64,000 bases of DNA from Hyphomicrobium sp. D-2 (lineage in GTDB: Bacteria; Pseudomonadota; Alphaproteobacteria; Rhizobiales; Hyphomicrobiaceae), in assembly GCF_029872155.1 (NCBI RefSeq), contig NZ_JARXLA010000008.1, positions 64,501-128,500 on the forward strand, written 5' to 3'. The notes under the pieces are model-generated. The model ran no database searches and was not told the origin of the DNA. It saw nothing but the letters and a program-made list of their open reading frames with translations. Both the position numbers and the translations under genes were made by a program. Below, piece after piece: positions 1 to 10,897 of the stretch. The first letter of the stretch is position 1, and each line of letters starts with the position of its first letter.

Positions 1-121
1 GATGTGAGAACCAGCGCCGACGCCCTGAGATATCAAGCGCGCGCCAACCAATTTCCAACTGAAGCAACAGACAAAAAAGCGAAAGGTCCCGTACGAGACG
101 AGGCCTTTGCCGAATTCAGAA

Positions 122-158
122 AGCGCGGGCAAAAATCCCCCGCCGCTTTTTGTTTTTT
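122..158 (+). terminator. Probable rho-independent terminator
   Basis: A stem with arms 122-129 and 139-147, one bulged C and a 9-base loop is followed directly by a T-rich run (147-158). It reads in the plus direction, so it would end a plus-strand transcript entering from the left of the window. One plus-strand frame is open from base 1 to a TGA near 172, but its translation resembles nothing I recognise and runs through the terminator, so I do not call a gene there. Confidence 0.5.
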
Positions 159-217
159 GCGTGGTCAGTTCTGAAGCCGTTAGATCTTCAAAACTGACCA
201 GCAAAAGCAATCATGCA

Positions 218-321
218 CTAGAGCCATTCAGCGTTTTGTTGAATCGCGGAAAGACTCTAGCCGTTTGTTTTTCGTGCTTCTTACCGGAAAACCGGTTCCC
301 ACTTTTCCGGAAGCACTCTAG
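218..321. repeat. Intergenic repeat, family A, copy 1
   Basis: This element of about 104 bp has two dyads. The first has CTAGAG (218-223) facing CTCTAG (255-260). The second is a long hairpin with GTGCTTC (274-280) facing GAAGCAC (310-316), with CCGGAAAA/TTTTCCGG inside. A second full copy lies at 11630-11735. The right edge of this copy contains the pnp stop codon. It resembles the short palindromic repeats common between genes in Hyphomicrobiales genomes. Confidence 0.75.
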
Positions 322-2528
322 CCGTTATCGCGACGCGGACGACGGTCGCGACCACCACCGCCTTCACGGTCGCGGCGCGGCGGACGCGTAGCGGACATCT
401 CCGGCTCCGGCTCTTCGCCCTCAGCGCGCGGAATTTCCTGGCCCGTGGTCTGATCGATGATCTTCATCGACAGGCGGGTCTTGCCGCGCTCATCGAAGCC
501 GAGCAGCTTCACGTAGACTTCCTGGCCTTCCTTCACCACTTCGCCGACAGTCTCCGGACGACCCTGAGACAGCTGCGAAATGTGAACCAGACCGTCCTTT
601 GCGCCGAAGAAGTTCACGAAGGCGCCGAAGTCCATGATCTTGACGACCTTGCCCTTGTAGATCGTGCCGACTTCCGGCTCCGAAGCGATCTCCTTGATGC
701 GCTTCAGTGCTGCCTCGATCGATTCACGCTTCGACGCAGCCACCTTCACCGTGCCGTCGTCTTCGATGTCGATCTTGGCGCCGGATTCAGCAACGATCTC
801 GCGGATCACAGAACCGCCCGAACCGATCACTTCACGGATCTTGTCGGTCGGGATCTTGATGGTTTCGATGCGCGGAGCATGCTCGCCCAGTTCGGTGCGG
901 GCGGTGCCCAGTGCCTTGCCCATCTCACCAAGAATGTGCATGCGGCCATCGCGCGCCTGATCGAGCGCAACACGCATGATCTCTTCGGTGATGCCGGTGA
1001 TCTTGATGTCCATCTGCAGCGCAGTGATACCGTTTTCGGTACCGGCTACCTTGAAGTCCATGTCGCCGAGGTGATCCTCATCGCCAAGGATGTCGGACAG
1101 AACCGCGAAGTCCTCGCCTTCCTTGATGAGGCCCATGGCGATGCCAGCCACCGGCGACTTCATCGGAACGCCCGCGTCCATCAGAGCCAGCGACGTGCCG
1201 CAAACCGTGGCCATCGATGACGAACCGTTAGACTCGGTGATCTCCGAAACGACGCGGATCGTGTACGGGAATGCTTCCTGCTCCGGCATGGCCGGATGGA
1301 TGGCGCGCCAGGCAAGCTTGCCGTGACCAATCTCGCGACGGCCCGGCGAACCCATGCGGCCGGTCTCACCCACCGAGTAGGGAGGGAAGTTATAGTGCAG
1401 CATGAAGCGCTCTTTGCGGGTGCCTTCAAGCGCATCGATGAACTGCTCGTCTTCGCCGGTGCCGAGGGTGGCGACAACCAGTGCCTGCGTCTCACCACGC
1501 GTGAACAGCGCCGAACCGTGCGTGCGCGGAAGAACATGCACATCCGAAACGATCGGACGCACGGTCTTCAGATCGCGGCCGTCGATGCGGCGCCCGGTCT
1601 TCACGATGTCGCCGCGCACGATCTCGCTTTCCAGCGCCTTGAACGTGTCGGACAGCAGCACCTGCTCATTCGGATCGTCGGGGATCTCGATGCCAGCCTT
1701 GACCTTGGCCTTAGCCTCAGCCTTCAGCTCGTAACGCTTCTGCTTCTCCTTGGTGGAGAACGCGGCGCGCAGATCGGCCTCGGCCAGCTCGCGCACCTTC
1801 GCAGCATACTTCTGCGAGTCCGGAAGCTTGATATCCCACGGCTCTTTCGCGGCCTTTTCGGCCAGCTTGATGATCGCCTGGATAACCGGCTGGAAGTGGT
1901 TGTGGCCGAACATCACCGCTTCAAGCATCTGCTTCTCGGAAAGCTCCTTGGCTTCCGATTCAACCATCATCACGGCGTCATGGGTGCCGGCGATGACGAG
2001 ATCCAGTGTGCTTTCAGACATCTCGTCAAGCATCGGGTTCAGAACGAACTCGTTGCCGATGAGGCCAACACGGGCGGCACCAATCGGGCCGAGGAACGGC
2101 ACACCTGACAGAGTCAGCGCAGCGGAAGCCGCGACCAGACCCAGGATGTCGGGATCGTTCTCCATGTCGTGCGAAAGCACGGTGATGACGACCTGCGTCT
2201 CGTTCTTGAAGCCCTCAACGAAGAGCGGACGGATCGGACGGTCGATGAGGCGCGAGGTCAGCGTCTCCTTCTCGGAGGGACGGCCTTCGCGCTTGAAGAA
2301 GCCGCCGGGGATCTTGCCCGCAGCGTAGGTCTTCTCCTGATAGTTCACGGTAAGGGGGAAGAAGTCGATGCCGGGCTTCGGCGACTTGGCGGCAACAACG
2401 GTCGCTAGAACGCTGGTTTCGCCATACTGAGCATACACAGCAGCGTCTGCCTGACGCGCCATCCGCCCGGTCTCAAGCGTCAGCTTGCGGCCACCCCAGT
2501 CGATTTCTACACGATGGATATCGAACAT
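318..2528 (-). CDS. pnp: Polyribonucleotide nucleotidyltransferase (PNPase)
   Basis: PNPase is a phosphorolytic 3'-5' exoribonuclease that degrades mRNA, usually as a trimer and sometimes in the RNA degradosome. The 736-residue product shows the full family layout: RNase PH domain 1 (about 10-145), a helical linker, RNase PH domain 2 (about 325-460), a KH domain (about 554-618) with the GSGG loop, an S1 domain (about 619-690), and a charged Arg/Gly tail. I chose the ATG at 2528 ([13 protein letters not shown]), preceded by a purine-rich AAAGAAAGAA site. A longer reading would add 13 atypical residues. The TAG stop lies in the edge of an intergenic repeat. The upstream neighbour is rpsO, as in most Proteobacteria. 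Confidence 0.97.
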   Translation of the reverse strand: MFDIHRVEIDWGGRKLTLETGRMARQADAAVYAQYGETSVLATVVAAKSPKPGIDFFPLTVNYQEKTYAAGKIPGGFFKREGRPSEKETLTSRLIDRPIRPLFVEGFKNETQVVITVLSHDMENDPDILGLVAASAALTLSGVPFLGPIGAARVGLIGNEFVLNPMLDEMSESTLDLVIAGTHDAVMMVESEAKELSEKQMLEAVMFGHNHFQPVIQAIIKLAEKAAKEPWDIKLPDSQKYAAKVRELAEADLRAAFSTKEKQKRYELKAEAKAKVKAGIEIPDDPNEQVLLSDTFKALESEIVRGDIVKTGRRIDGRDLKTVRPIVSDVHVLPRTHGSALFTRGETQALVVATLGTGEDEQFIDALEGTRKERFMLHYNFPPYSVGETGRMGSPGRREIGHGKLAWRAIHPAMPEQEAFPYTIRVVSEITESNGSSSMATVCGTSLALMDAGVPMKSPVAGIAMGLIKEGEDFAVLSDILGDEDHLGDMDFKVAGTENGITALQMDIKITGITEEIMRVALDQARDGRMHILGEMGKALGTARTELGEHAPRIETIKIPTDKIREVIGSGGSVIREIVAESGAKIDIEDDGTVKVAASKRESIEAALKRIKEIASEPEVGTIYKGKVVKIMDFGAFVNFFGAKDGLVHISQLSQGRPETVGEVVKEGQEVYVKLLGFDERGKTRLSMKIIDQTTGQEIPRAEGEEPEPEMSATRPPRRDREGGGGRDRRPRRDNG

Positions 2529-2567
2529 GATCGTTCTTTCTTTCTCTCGTCTCGTGACGTTGCACAA

Positions 2568-2629
2568 CCGACCGGATTGACGGCTGCGCTATGCTCCGGC
2601 ATCAGGCCGGTCGGGAGGCTCATTGCCTC
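2568..2629 (-). promoter_or_regulatory. Structured 5' leader of pnp
   Basis: The 160-base leader of pnp contains a perfect 8-bp inverted repeat (CCGACCGG at 2568-2575, CCGGTCGG at 2607-2614) next to a 5-bp hairpin (GAGGC 2615-2619, GCCTC 2625-2629). In enterobacteria the pnp leader hairpin is cut by RNase III and PNPase then autoregulates. The structure here is in the right place for a similar role, which is inference. Confidence 0.4.
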
Positions 2630-2680
2630 TTCGTCATGGCTCAGAAAAGCGTAAGCGCCGATTTCTGATTAGAACTTTCA

Positions 2681-2736
2681 AACAAAAACCCCAGACCCGC
2701 TTGGCATCCGTAACGAATGCGGCGGGATCCAGGGGT
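2681..2736 (-). terminator. Rho-independent terminator after rpsO
   Basis: On the minus strand a strong GC stem (arms 2722-2735 and 2689-2700, with further pairing GCAT/ATGC in the loop) is followed by TTTTT (2684-2688). It lies between rpsO and pnp, so it should end or attenuate transcription from rpsO into pnp. Confidence 0.75.
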
Positions 2737-2788
2737 TGCGGCGGATAGCCGAATTTTTAGGGGAACACAGCTATCCGCGCGCCTGTCG

Positions 2789-3058
2789 TTAGCGGCGGAT
2801 GCCGTGCTTTTCGATGATGCTCTGGTAGCGCTGCACGTTCTTGCGCTTCACATAGTCGAGAAGCTGACGGCGCAGACCGACCATCTTGAGCAGACCGCGA
2901 CGCGAATGGTTGTCTTTCTTGTGCGTCTTGAAGTGCTCAGTGAGGTGATTGATGCGAGCCGTGAGGATCGCAATCTGCACCTCAGGCGAACCGGTATCGT
3001 TGGCCTTGATAGCGTTTTCCTGGATGAGCGCGCTCTTGCGCTCAGGAGTAATCGACAT
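2789..3058 (-). CDS. rpsO: 30S ribosomal protein S15
   Basis: This is ribosomal protein S15 (89 residues, the usual length), a primary binder of 16S rRNA in the central domain of the 30S subunit. The sequence is highly typical: [11 protein letters not shown] at the start, then [19 protein letters not shown] and a C-terminal IEKHGIRR. I chose the ATG at 3058, preceded by GAAAGGATG-type Shine-Dalgarno sequence. An in-frame upstream extension lacks family similarity. It sits between truB and pnp, the conserved order. Confidence 0.98.
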   Translation of the reverse strand: MSITPERKSALIQENAIKANDTGSPEVQIAILTARINHLTEHFKTHKKDNHSRRGLLKMVGLRRQLLDYVKRKNVQRYQSIIEKHGIRR

Positions 3059-3264
3059 CGGGCATCCTTTCAGTTGGAAGTGAAAAATGAGGGCCAAACC
3101 CTCGGGCTGCGGCCACTGCCGGGATGTCGTCCAGCAGGGTCGCAATTAGGTGGGCGTCTTATACACGAGCCGGGCGCTCGGGCGAGCACAAAACCGACGC
3201 GTACGTTGCCTTACTCGTTAACCGGTGGTTGCATTCTGTCCCCACCGGATCTTCTTTCACGGCC

Positions 3265-4176
3265 TCAGCCGAAGTTGAACACGCGGGTCGGACGGAACTC
3301 GCCCTTTTCCAACTCGCCCAAGGCAAGAATGCGGCCTTTGAAGTGAGCCCAGGCGGCTCCGGTCATCACCGGCGCGTCACGCCCGCGCACCAGCACAGCC
3401 TGCCCGCGCGACAGATTTGCCGCATCGTTCTGGCTCATGCTCAGCCCCAGGATCTCGTCCAGCGCCGCCTCTACGGGTTGCAGATAGCTCATCACATCGC
3501 CCTGCTCGGCAGCTTCAGCCAGCTCAACCAGGGGGATTGCGATTTCTTCGTCGAAGCCGCCGACTCTGGTCCGGCGCAACGCCACGACATGCCCCGCACT
3601 GCCCAGCATGCGGCCCATGTCCCGAGCCAGCGCACGAACATAAGTGCCCTTGCCGCAGTCTGCTTCCAGCACGGCGGTTGCTTCATCCGCCATTGCAATC
3701 AGACGCAGGTCATCGACCACGATCGTACGCGCTTCCAGCACCACCTGCTCGCCGCTGCGCGCAAGATCGTAGGCACGGTTGCCGTTGATCTTGATAGCGG
3801 AGAACGCCGGCGGCACCTGGCTGATCTCGCCGATGAAGTCTTCAAGGATGTCTTCGATCTCGGCCGGTGTCGGCAGCACGTCAGACGTGCGGACGACCTT
3901 GCCTTCTGCGTCGTCGGTATCAGTCTCGGCGCCGAAACGTACCGAAAACCGATACGATTTTTCGCCATCGACAGCGAACGGCACGGTCTTCGTCGCTTCG
4001 CCAAGCGCGATCGGCAGAATGCCGGTTGCCAGCGGATCGAGCGTACCCGCATGCCCAGCCTTCTGCGCACCGAACAGACGGCGGACCGCGCCAACGGCCT
4101 GCGTTGACGTCATGCCGATAGGTTTGTCCAGCACCACCCAGCCATGCACCGGGTTGCCTTTTTTACGTCGCGCCAT
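3265..4176 (-). CDS. truB: tRNA pseudouridine(55) synthase TruB
   Basis: TruB converts U55 of the T loop of tRNAs to pseudouridine. The 303-residue protein opens with GWVVLDKPIGMTS and carries the catalytic motif GHAGTLDPLATG, in which Asp is the nucleophile. It also has RVGGF and a C-terminal PUA-like region (about 240-300). The length matches the family. The gene lies 8 bases downstream of rbfA, so the two are probably cotranscribed. Confidence 0.96.
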   Translation of the reverse strand: MARRKKGNPVHGWVVLDKPIGMTSTQAVGAVRRLFGAQKAGHAGTLDPLATGILPIALGEATKTVPFAVDGEKSYRFSVRFGAETDTDDAEGKVVRTSDVLPTPAEIEDILEDFIGEISQVPPAFSAIKINGNRAYDLARSGEQVVLEARTIVVDDLRLIAMADEATAVLEADCGKGTYVRALARDMGRMLGSAGHVVALRRTRVGGFDEEIAIPLVELAEAAEQGDVMSYLQPVEAALDEILGLSMSQNDAANLSRGQAVLVRGRDAPVMTGAAWAHFKGRILALGELEKGEFRPTRVFNFG

Positions 4177-4184
4177 GCGAGGGA

Positions 4185-4631
4185 TCAGTCCTTGTCTACG
4201 TCCTGTCGAACCTTCTGGCTGGCAAGCAGTGCATCAATGCGGCACGCTTCCTCGAAGGTTTCGTCGCGGCGGAAACGCAGGTCAGGGGCGAACTTCAGGT
4301 TCACCGACCGGGCAACTTCGCCGCGAATGTATTTCTTGTTCCGGTTCAACGCAGCGATGACCTCATCGGTGCCGCTGTCACCCAACGTCACGATGTAGAC
4401 GGTCGCGAGCTTGAGATCCGGCGACAAGCGCACCTGCGGCACGGTGATCACATGCCCGGCGATGACGTCGTCCTGCACTTCACTGCGCGAAAGCATCTCC
4501 GCCAGCTTGTGCCGAATGAGTTCGCCCACGCGAAGCTGACGTTGCGTTGGCGCCGCGGACGACGCCGATTTCTTGGATCTTGTCACTTGAGAGAATCCAT
4601 TGCCATGACGGGGTTGAACCGCCACTGGCAT
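4185..4631 (-). CDS. rbfA: 30S ribosome-binding factor RbfA
   Basis: RbfA is a KH-fold cold-shock factor that assists late 30S maturation near the 5' end of 16S rRNA. The family core [18 protein letters not shown] is followed by [14 protein letters not shown] and [19 protein letters not shown]. The start is uncertain. The ATG at 4631 gives 148 residues. A GTG 15 codons later (VTRSKKSAS) gives a more typical N-terminus, and a GTG upstream would add 14 residues. It lies between infB and truB as usual. Confidence 0.9.
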   Translation of the reverse strand: MPVAVQPRHGNGFSQVTRSKKSASSAAPTQRQLRVGELIRHKLAEMLSRSEVQDDVIAGHVITVPQVRLSPDLKLATVYIVTLGDSGTDEVIAALNRNKKYIRGEVARSVNLKFAPDLRFRRDETFEEACRIDALLASQKVRQDVDKD

Positions 4632-4761
4632 CGAACAAAATGCCTGTGCTCCCATTGTACGGGCACAGGCCACGAAGCCGGCTCGGCACCGATGACGGTT
4701 GCCAGCCTAGCCTTTCAAACTCTTCCCGCCCGCTAAAGCGGACGGGAAGAAATATCTATCG

Positions 4762-7608
4762 TCAGAGCGTGCGCTGCACCTTCTCGATGGTGAAGCATTC
4801 GATCTGATCGCCAGCGCGCATATCCTGGTAGCTGGAGAACGCCATACCGCATTCCTGACCGGCCGGCACTTCCTTCACCTCGTCCTTGAAACGACGCAGC
4901 GTCGAGAGGGTACCCTCGTGGATCACCACGTCATCGCGGATGAGACGCACCTTCGCGCCGCGCTCCACCTTACCTTCGGTGATGCGGCAACCGGCAACCT
5001 TGCCCGTCTTCGTGATGTTGAAGACTTCGAGGATCTGAGCCTTGCCCAGATAGATCTCGCGGATGGTCGGCTCCAGCAGGCCGGACATCGCCGCTTTCAC
5101 GTCATCGATCAGGTCGTAGATGATGTTGTAATAGCGGATCTCAATGCCATCACGCTCAGCGAGCGCCTTGGCCTGGGCATTGGCGCGGACGTTGAAGCCC
5201 ACGATGACAGCCTTCGAGGCACTGGCAAGCGCCACGTCGGACTCGGTGATACCACCGACGCCGGAGTGGACGATCTGCGCAGCGACTTCATCCGTTCCGA
5301 GCTTGCGCAGCGAACCGGCGATAGCTTCAACCGAGCCCTGCACGTCACCCTTTACAAGCAGCGTGAAGTCCTTGCGGCCAGCTTCCTTAAGCTGCTGCAT
5401 CATCTGCTCAAGCGTGCGGGCAGAGCCAGCCGAGCCGAGCGCATCGCGGCGCTTGCGGACACGGTAATCGGTGATCTCGCGGGCGCGGCCTTCGTTCTCG
5501 ACGACAGCGAACTGATCGCCAGCTTCCGGAGCGGAGTCGAAGCCCAGGATCTCAACCGGAACCGACGGACCGGCCGCAACCGTATTGGCGCCACGGTCAT
5601 TGATGAGCGCGCGCACACGCCCCCAAGCCGTACCGGCCACAACGATGTCGCCAACCTTCAGCGAGCCGCGCTGAACTAGCACGGTGCCCACAGGGCCACG
5701 GCCGCGTTCCAGCTTGGCTTCGACGACAATGCCTTCCGCCGAGCGATCGGGGTTGGCCTTGAGGTCGAGAATTTCCGCCTGCAGATGGATGGCCTCAAGC
5801 AGCTTGTCGAGGTTCGTGCGCTTGAGCGCCGAAACTTCAACATCCAGCGTGTCACCCGAGAGGCTTTCCACGACGATCTCGTGTTGCAGCAGCTCGGTCT
5901 TCACACGGGTCGGATCAGCCTGCGGCTTGTCGATCTTGTTGACCGCCACGATGATCGGCACACCCGCCGCCTTGGCATGGTTGATGGCTTCCACCGTTTG
6001 CGGCATCACGCCGTCATCCGCAGCTACCACCAGCACGACGATGTCGGTCACCTTCGCACCACGCGCACGCATGGCGGTGAACGCCTCGTGGCCCGGCGTA
6101 TCGATGAAGGTCACCTTCTCGCCGGACGGCGTCGTCACCTGATAGGCGCCGATGTGCTGGGTGATGCCACCTGCTTCACCGGACACGACGTTGGCCTGAC
6201 GAATAGCATCGAGCAGCGATGTCTTCCCGTGGTCGACGTGGCCCATGATGGTGACAACAGGAGCACGCGACTCCATTACACCTTCATCGTCCTTTTCGCC
6301 GATAAAGCCGGTTTCAACGTCAGCTTCCGAAACGCGACGCGGCGTATGCCCAAACTCCTGCACGATGATCTCGGCCGTATCGGCATCGATCACATCGTTG
6401 ATTTTGTGCATCGCGCCTTCTTTCATCAAATACTTGATGACGTCGACGGCACGCTCGGTCATGCGGTTGGCGAGTTCCTGAATTGTGATCACTTCCGGGA
6501 TCACAACCTCACGCACGATCTTCTCGCGCGCCTGCGAAATGCCCATCGCCTTGAGCTTTTCGCGCTCGCGCTTACGACGCAGCGAGGCGAGCGAACGCTC
6601 ACGCTGCTTCTCGTCGAAGGCGTTGTTGATCGTCAGCTTGACGCGCTCGCGCTTCTCGTCCGGCTTGACGGCAGGCGTGCGGACACCGGGCTTGCTATTG
6701 CGATTGCCGCCCTTGGCACCACGATTTTCGTCATCGTCATTCTTCTGCGGCGGCGGTGCAACGCGATTGACGCGCGGCTTCGTAACTTCCGGCTGCGATA
6801 CCTCGGCCGGCTTCGCTCGCGAATGCAGCGGCAGATCGAGCTCACGCGGACGTCCGCCCTCGCGCGGTTGCAGCGCGGGGTTATACGACGCGCGCTGACG
6901 CGGTGCCGAATGATCACGGTCACCACGATCCCCACGGTCGCCACCGCGATCCGATGCCGGACGCGGAGGACGACCACCGCCAGATCCCGCAGGCCCGCGG
7001 CCTGCGTAACCCTGCGATGTGCCAGACGAAGATGACGGCGCACCACCACGGCGATCGGGCGCACGGGCAGGTTCTGCTCTTGCAGCCGGAGCTGGGGCGG
7101 GCGCGGGAGCTGGGGCCGGTGCGGGCGCAGCAGCGGGCGCCTTCGCTTCCGGCTCTACCGGTGCGGCGGGTGGCGGCGGCGGAGCTGCGGCTGCAGCAGC
7201 GGCACGCGCGGCAGCTGCCTTGCGCTCTTCTTCGGCGCGATGCTCAGCTTCCTCACGCTCACGGTCATCGCGCTCACGGGCTGCGGCCAGGGCACGAGTC
7301 CGGGCATCGCGCTCCTCGTTCGAGAGACCACGTCCCTGTGAGGAGCGATCAGCAGCCGGAGCACTTTCAGCACGGGCCGGCCTGCGCGGCGGAGGCGTAG
7401 TCTCAGAGGCTGGTACGGGCGAAGTGCCCCCCGCCTCGGCCGGACCAGCCAGCTTACGCGTCTTGCGCTTTTCGACGACAACCGACTTGGAACGGCCGTG
7501 GCTAAAATTCTGCCGGACATGGCCGCTCTCGACCGTCCGCTGCAGGGACAGTGGCTTGCGCCCGCCTCCCTGGAGGGTCTTGTCGGAGGTGTCCTTGGTT
7601 TCTGTCAT
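4762..7608 (-). CDS. infB: Translation initiation factor IF-2
   Basis: IF-2 is the GTPase that brings initiator fMet-tRNA to the 30S subunit and promotes subunit joining. The 948 residues comprise an alphaproteobacterial N-terminus ([20 protein letters not shown]), then a long disordered Ala/Pro and Arg/Gly/Asp-rich stretch (about 50-300). An IF2_N-type region follows (about 360-420). The G domain has GHVDHGKT (G1), DTPGHEAF (G3) and NKID (G4), followed by domains II-IV. The Ala-Pro repeat (about 160-175) explains several long open frames on the opposite strand, which are compositional shadows. It follows ylxR and precedes rbfA. Confidence 0.97.
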   Translation of the reverse strand: MTETKDTSDKTLQGGGRKPLSLQRTVESGHVRQNFSHGRSKSVVVEKRKTRKLAGPAEAGGTSPVPASETTPPPRRPARAESAPAADRSSQGRGLSNEERDARTRALAAARERDDREREEAEHRAEEERKAAAARAAAAAAAPPPPPAAPVEPEAKAPAAAPAPAPAPAPAPAPAARAEPARAPDRRGGAPSSSSGTSQGYAGRGPAGSGGGRPPRPASDRGGDRGDRGDRDHSAPRQRASYNPALQPREGGRPRELDLPLHSRAKPAEVSQPEVTKPRVNRVAPPPQKNDDDENRGAKGGNRNSKPGVRTPAVKPDEKRERVKLTINNAFDEKQRERSLASLRRKREREKLKAMGISQAREKIVREVVIPEVITIQELANRMTERAVDVIKYLMKEGAMHKINDVIDADTAEIIVQEFGHTPRRVSEADVETGFIGEKDDEGVMESRAPVVTIMGHVDHGKTSLLDAIRQANVVSGEAGGITQHIGAYQVTTPSGEKVTFIDTPGHEAFTAMRARGAKVTDIVVLVVAADDGVMPQTVEAINHAKAAGVPIIVAVNKIDKPQADPTRVKTELLQHEIVVESLSGDTLDVEVSALKRTNLDKLLEAIHLQAEILDLKANPDRSAEGIVVEAKLERGRGPVGTVLVQRGSLKVGDIVVAGTAWGRVRALINDRGANTVAAGPSVPVEILGFDSAPEAGDQFAVVENEGRAREITDYRVRKRRDALGSAGSARTLEQMMQQLKEAGRKDFTLLVKGDVQGSVEAIAGSLRKLGTDEVAAQIVHSGVGGITESDVALASASKAVIVGFNVRANAQAKALAERDGIEIRYYNIIYDLIDDVKAAMSGLLEPTIREIYLGKAQILEVFNITKTGKVAGCRITEGKVERGAKVRLIRDDVVIHEGTLSTLRRFKDEVKEVPAGQECGMAFSSYQDMRAGDQIECFTIEKVQRTL

Positions 7609-7646
7609 GCTGTGCTCGTTCGACTCCGAAGATCCGCATCCTGCCT

Positions 7647-8288
7647 TCAGGATACGTTTAAGCCAGACCGATAGCGCCTCAAGCGCTCAGCCTGGCCAAG
7701 AAACGTTTTCGTGGCTCCGCCTTGTATGAGGCCAGCATGTACCACATTTGACCGCCCCATGGCCAAGCTCAATTGTTCGATGGTGAGCCAATCAACAATG
7801 GTTGAAGGCTTTTCCTTATCCCGTTGGATGGCCGAATACTTGCGGTCAAGCTTTCGCCGGCCTTCTGCGGTGCCATCGCTACCGTGCAAAATCGCCACGG
7901 CACGCCCACTATCCAACAGCTTCTCGACCTTTTCGGCCCCCGTGACAACCAGCCCCGCCTTATTTGCAAGGGACAACGCACTCACCAGCCGCGCCTCAAA
8001 CAGCGCGTCGATGCGCTCCGGCAGGTCTTCTGCCGCTTTCACCTGCCGCTTCAGGCCCTTGGCGAACGCGTTTGATTTGACCGCAGAACGAACTGCGTCG
8101 CGTTCGCAGGCAACCCATACCCCGCGACCGGGGAGCTTGCAGGCCACGTCGGGTACGATTTCACCCGCCGGGTCAGCAACAAAGCGGATCAGATCGTCCG
8201 GAGCAAGCTCACGGCGCGTGGCGACACAACGGCGGAGCGAACCCCGCACCTCGTCATCGTCCGCATCTTTGAGCGCCTTCGAACCCAA
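7647..8288 (-). CDS. ylxR: YlxR (DUF448) RNA-binding protein with L7Ae-like domain
   Basis: The N-terminal half (about 15-95) is a YlxR/DUF448 domain: [18 protein letters not shown] and PGRGVWV are its signature. The C-terminal half (about 100-190) resembles an L7Ae/L30e-type RNA-binding fold ([17 protein letters not shown]). This two-domain form is common in Alphaproteobacteria and always sits between nusA and infB. The function is thought to involve RNA or transcription. The start is TTG at 8288, preceded by AAAGGAG at 8-base spacing. A non-ATG start is also seen in other genes of this cluster. Confidence 0.88.
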   Translation of the reverse strand: MGSKALKDADDDEVRGSLRRCVATRRELAPDDLIRFVADPAGEIVPDVACKLPGRGVWVACERDAVRSAVKSNAFAKGLKRQVKAAEDLPERIDALFEARLVSALSLANKAGLVVTGAEKVEKLLDSGRAVAILHGSDGTAEGRRKLDRKYSAIQRDKEKPSTIVDWLTIEQLSLAMGRSNVVHAGLIQGGATKTFLGQAERLRRYRSGLNVS

Positions 8289-8320
8289 TCCGCTGCTCCT
8301 TTCCCGGCCTGCATCTCAAA

Positions 8321-10015
8321 TCAGCTTTCGGCGCCGGTGGTGTCACCGGAACCATCGGCCACGGCTTCGGCTGCGTCTTCCGCGTCAGCCTCGCCCTCAG
8401 CAAATTCTTCGCCCTCAACCGGCTCATCAACGACTTCAGGCTGCAGATCCTCAGCCGAAATCCAACCAGCCAGAACGCGGGCCGACATGATCATGTCTTC
8501 CGCTTCCTTGCGGCCGACATCGAAGCTGTCGAGCACGCCCTTGTGACGCACCGGCTCGGAATCCTTGTCCTTCTTGCGCTCCGTCCATCCGATCAGATCA
8601 TCGGTTGCGCAGTCGGCCAGATCCTCAAGGGTCTTGATGCCATTCTCGCCCATCGCCACCATCATGGCGGTGGTGACACCGCTGACCTTGGCAATCTCGT
8701 CGTCGACGCCAAGCTCACGGCGGCGCGCATCACGATCAGCTTCCTGCTTCTCCAGGAACTCGCGCGCACGTGTCTGGATCTCGTTGGCCGTATGCTCGTC
8801 GAAGCCTTCGATATTAGCAATCTCTTCAAGGTCGACGTATGCGACCTCTTCAATCGACGAGAAACCTTCGGTGACGAGAAGCTGTGCGATCACCTCGTCA
8901 ACGTCGAGGGCGTCCATCAGCATGTTGGACCGCTCGGCGAATTCCTTCTGGCGGCGCTCGGACTCTTCCTGCTCGGTCAGGATGTCGATATCCCAGCCGG
9001 TCAGGTTCGAAGCCAGACGCACGTTCTGGCCGCGGCGGCCAATCGCAAGCGACAGCTGGCTCTCGGGCACAACCACTTCAATGCGGTTGGAGTCTTCGTC
9101 GAGAACAACCTTGGTCACTTCAGCCGGAGCAAGAGCGTTCACGATGAAGCTCGCCGCTTCCGGATTCCACTGGATGATATCGACCTTCTCGCCCTGCAGC
9201 TCGTTCACAACGGCCTGCACGCGGCTGCCGCGCATACCGACGCACGCACCGACGGGATCGATAGAGCTGTCCTTGGAGATAACCGCGATCTTAGCGCGGC
9301 TACCCGGATCGCGGGCGACGGACTTGATCTCCACCACGCCGTCATAGATTTCCGGCACTTCCTGCGCGAACAGCTTGGACATGAACTCAGGCCGGGCGCG
9401 CGACAGGAAGATCTGCGGGCCGCGCGGCTCGCGGCGCACGTCATAGATATAAGCGCGGATACGGTCGCCGTAGCGCACGTTCTCGCGCGGGATCATCTCA
9501 TCGCGCCGGATGATGCCTTCAGCGCGGCCAAGATCGACGATGACGTTGCCGTATTCGACACGCTTCACCGTGCCGTTGACGATCTCGCCAATGCGATCCT
9601 TGTATTCATTGAAGTGACGCTCACGCTCGGCTTCGCGCACCTTCTGCACGATCACCTGCTTGGCGTTCTGTGCAGCAACGCGGCCGAAATCCAGCGGCGG
9701 CAGCGGCTCAGCAATAAGGTCGCCGATCTGGGCGTCCCCGTTGCGGCGCTGCGCATCCTCAAGGTTGATCTCGGTGGAGTCGTTCTCAACAACCTCAACC
9801 ACTGCAAGCACGCGCGAAAGGCGGGCTTCGCCGGTCTTCGGATCGATCTCGCAACGGATATCGTTCTCAGCGCCGTAACGCGATTTGGCAGCCTTCTGGA
9901 TGGCGTCTTCCATCGCCTCGATAACGATCTTGCGATCGATCGATTTCTCGCGCGCAACCGCTTCGGCGATCTGCAGCAGCTCCAGCCTGTTTGCGCTGAC
10001 ACCAGCCATAGACAT
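8321..10015 (-). CDS. nusA: Transcription termination/antitermination factor NusA
   Basis: NusA binds RNA polymerase and nascent RNA and controls pausing, termination and antitermination. The 564 residues give an N-terminal polymerase-binding domain (about 1-130), S1 (about 135-205), KH1 and KH2 (about 210-350, with [14 protein letters not shown]), then helix-hairpin-helix repeats and a very acidic C-terminal tail. The ATG at 10015 has a strong GGAGGA site inside the end of rimP, and the gap to the rimP stop is 4 bases, so the two genes are tightly coupled. Confidence 0.97.
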   Translation of the reverse strand: MSMAGVSANRLELLQIAEAVAREKSIDRKIVIEAMEDAIQKAAKSRYGAENDIRCEIDPKTGEARLSRVLAVVEVVENDSTEINLEDAQRRNGDAQIGDLIAEPLPPLDFGRVAAQNAKQVIVQKVREAERERHFNEYKDRIGEIVNGTVKRVEYGNVIVDLGRAEGIIRRDEMIPRENVRYGDRIRAYIYDVRREPRGPQIFLSRARPEFMSKLFAQEVPEIYDGVVEIKSVARDPGSRAKIAVISKDSSIDPVGACVGMRGSRVQAVVNELQGEKVDIIQWNPEAASFIVNALAPAEVTKVVLDEDSNRIEVVVPESQLSLAIGRRGQNVRLASNLTGWDIDILTEQEESERRQKEFAERSNMLMDALDVDEVIAQLLVTEGFSSIEEVAYVDLEEIANIEGFDEHTANEIQTRAREFLEKQEADRDARRRELGVDDEIAKVSGVTTAMMVAMGENGIKTLEDLADCATDDLIGWTERKKDKDSEPVRHKGVLDSFDVGRKEAEDMIMSARVLAGWISAEDLQPEVVDEPVEGEEFAEGEADAEDAAEAVADGSGDTTGAES

Positions 10016-10019
10016 GGTC

Positions 10020-10652
10020 TTATTCCTCCTCGGACTCCGTCACCGGCGCTTCTGCGCCATCGGAGAGTGCCTTACCTTTTTTTGCGCGGCTCAGAGCCTC
10101 GCGGATCAAATCGTCGGTCAACATCAGTCGAGCTTCGTCGATCAGGTTGACAGGAATACCGATGACAGCCTTGCCGGTGTGCTCAGCGAACTTGCCGGCA
10201 GCGCCCAGATCCACTTCGATGCGCACCTCGCCGTCCTCGAACCCTTCGAGGAAGCCACGGAAACGCTTGCGCCCGTCGATCAGCTCCTTCAGCTCGATCT
10301 TGGCCTCATGGCCGGCCCAGTCCTCGAAGTCGGAAGGGCGCACGAGTGGGCGATCAATGCCGGGCGAAGAAACTTCCAGCCGATACGCGCCATCGATCGG
10401 ATCGTGCACGTCAAGAAGCGGCGAGACCTCCTTCGAGATTGTCTCGCAGTCATCGATCGTCATCGACCCGTCCGGGCGCTCAGCCATGATCTGAACTGTA
10501 TTGCCGTCCTGCCCCGTGATGCTGACACGCACGAGCCGGAAACCCGCGCCTTCAAGCGCCGGTTCGATCAGTTCGGCGATACGCGCAGCAGACCCGCTCT
10601 CCGAAAAGAAGCGATCCGTTGCAACGGCCTTGTCACTATCGTTTGTTTTCAA
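10020..10652 (-). CDS. rimP: Ribosome maturation factor RimP
   Basis: RimP is needed for maturation of the 30S subunit. Recognisable parts are an N-terminal alpha/beta domain with MTIDDCETISKEVSPLLD and a DPIDGAYRLEVSSPGIDRPL stretch, then a C-terminal SH3-like domain. The 210-residue length is somewhat long, with a charged tail (ESEEE). The apparent start is TTG at 10652 with no clear Shine-Dalgarno sequence, so the exact N-terminus is uncertain. It is the first gene of the rimP-nusA-ylxR-infB-rbfA-truB run. Confidence 0.94.
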   Translation of the reverse strand: MKTNDSDKAVATDRFFSESGSAARIAELIEPALEGAGFRLVRVSITGQDGNTVQIMAERPDGSMTIDDCETISKEVSPLLDVHDPIDGAYRLEVSSPGIDRPLVRPSDFEDWAGHEAKIELKELIDGRKRFRGFLEGFEDGEVRIEVDLGAAGKFAEHTGKAVIGIPVNLIDEARLMLTDDLIREALSRAKKGKALSDGAEAPVTESEEE

Positions 10653-10693
10653 TGTGTTAACCGGGCAGCTTCGCTGTACCGTCAGCGCAATAC

Positions 10694-10721
10694 AAAAAGA
10701 GCGGACCCGGCGGGCCCACTC
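10694..10721 (-). terminator. Terminator or attenuator between trmB and rimP
   Basis: On the minus strand a 9-bp GC stem (10699-10708 with 10712-10721) with a short loop is followed by TTTTT (10694-10698). Two of the pairs are G-U in minus-strand RNA but would be A-C mismatches in plus-strand RNA, which fixes the direction. It lies about 45 bases before the rimP start. It could end the metK-trmB transcript, or act as an attenuator in the rimP-nusA leader. Confidence 0.6.
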
Positions 10722-10897
10722 CTGACAGTCAAGATGATCATGAGCGTGCGGATACTACGGGATCACAGGCTAGCTTGCAAGTGGGGACGAATCGTCAGCC
10801 TGCAACCCGCGCCTCACTTCTCAGGTAGCTACCCCCAGATAGTGCTTACTCTTTAATAAACAATGATTTACGCGCCAGTCGTTGCCTGACGCTCTTG

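Noticed and set aside
1-174. Open plus-strand frame at the left edge
   Set aside because: Its translation is not recognisable and it would read through a good terminator; too short to support as a gene end.
5785-7035. Long plus-strand open frame opposite infB
   Set aside because: It is a compositional shadow of the Ala/Pro/Arg-rich infB; the translation is His/Arg-rich with no family pattern or ribosome site.
8543-10150. 535-codon plus-strand frame opposite nusA
   Set aside because: NusA domains are intact on the minus strand; the shadow frame spans into rimP and has no recognisable domain.
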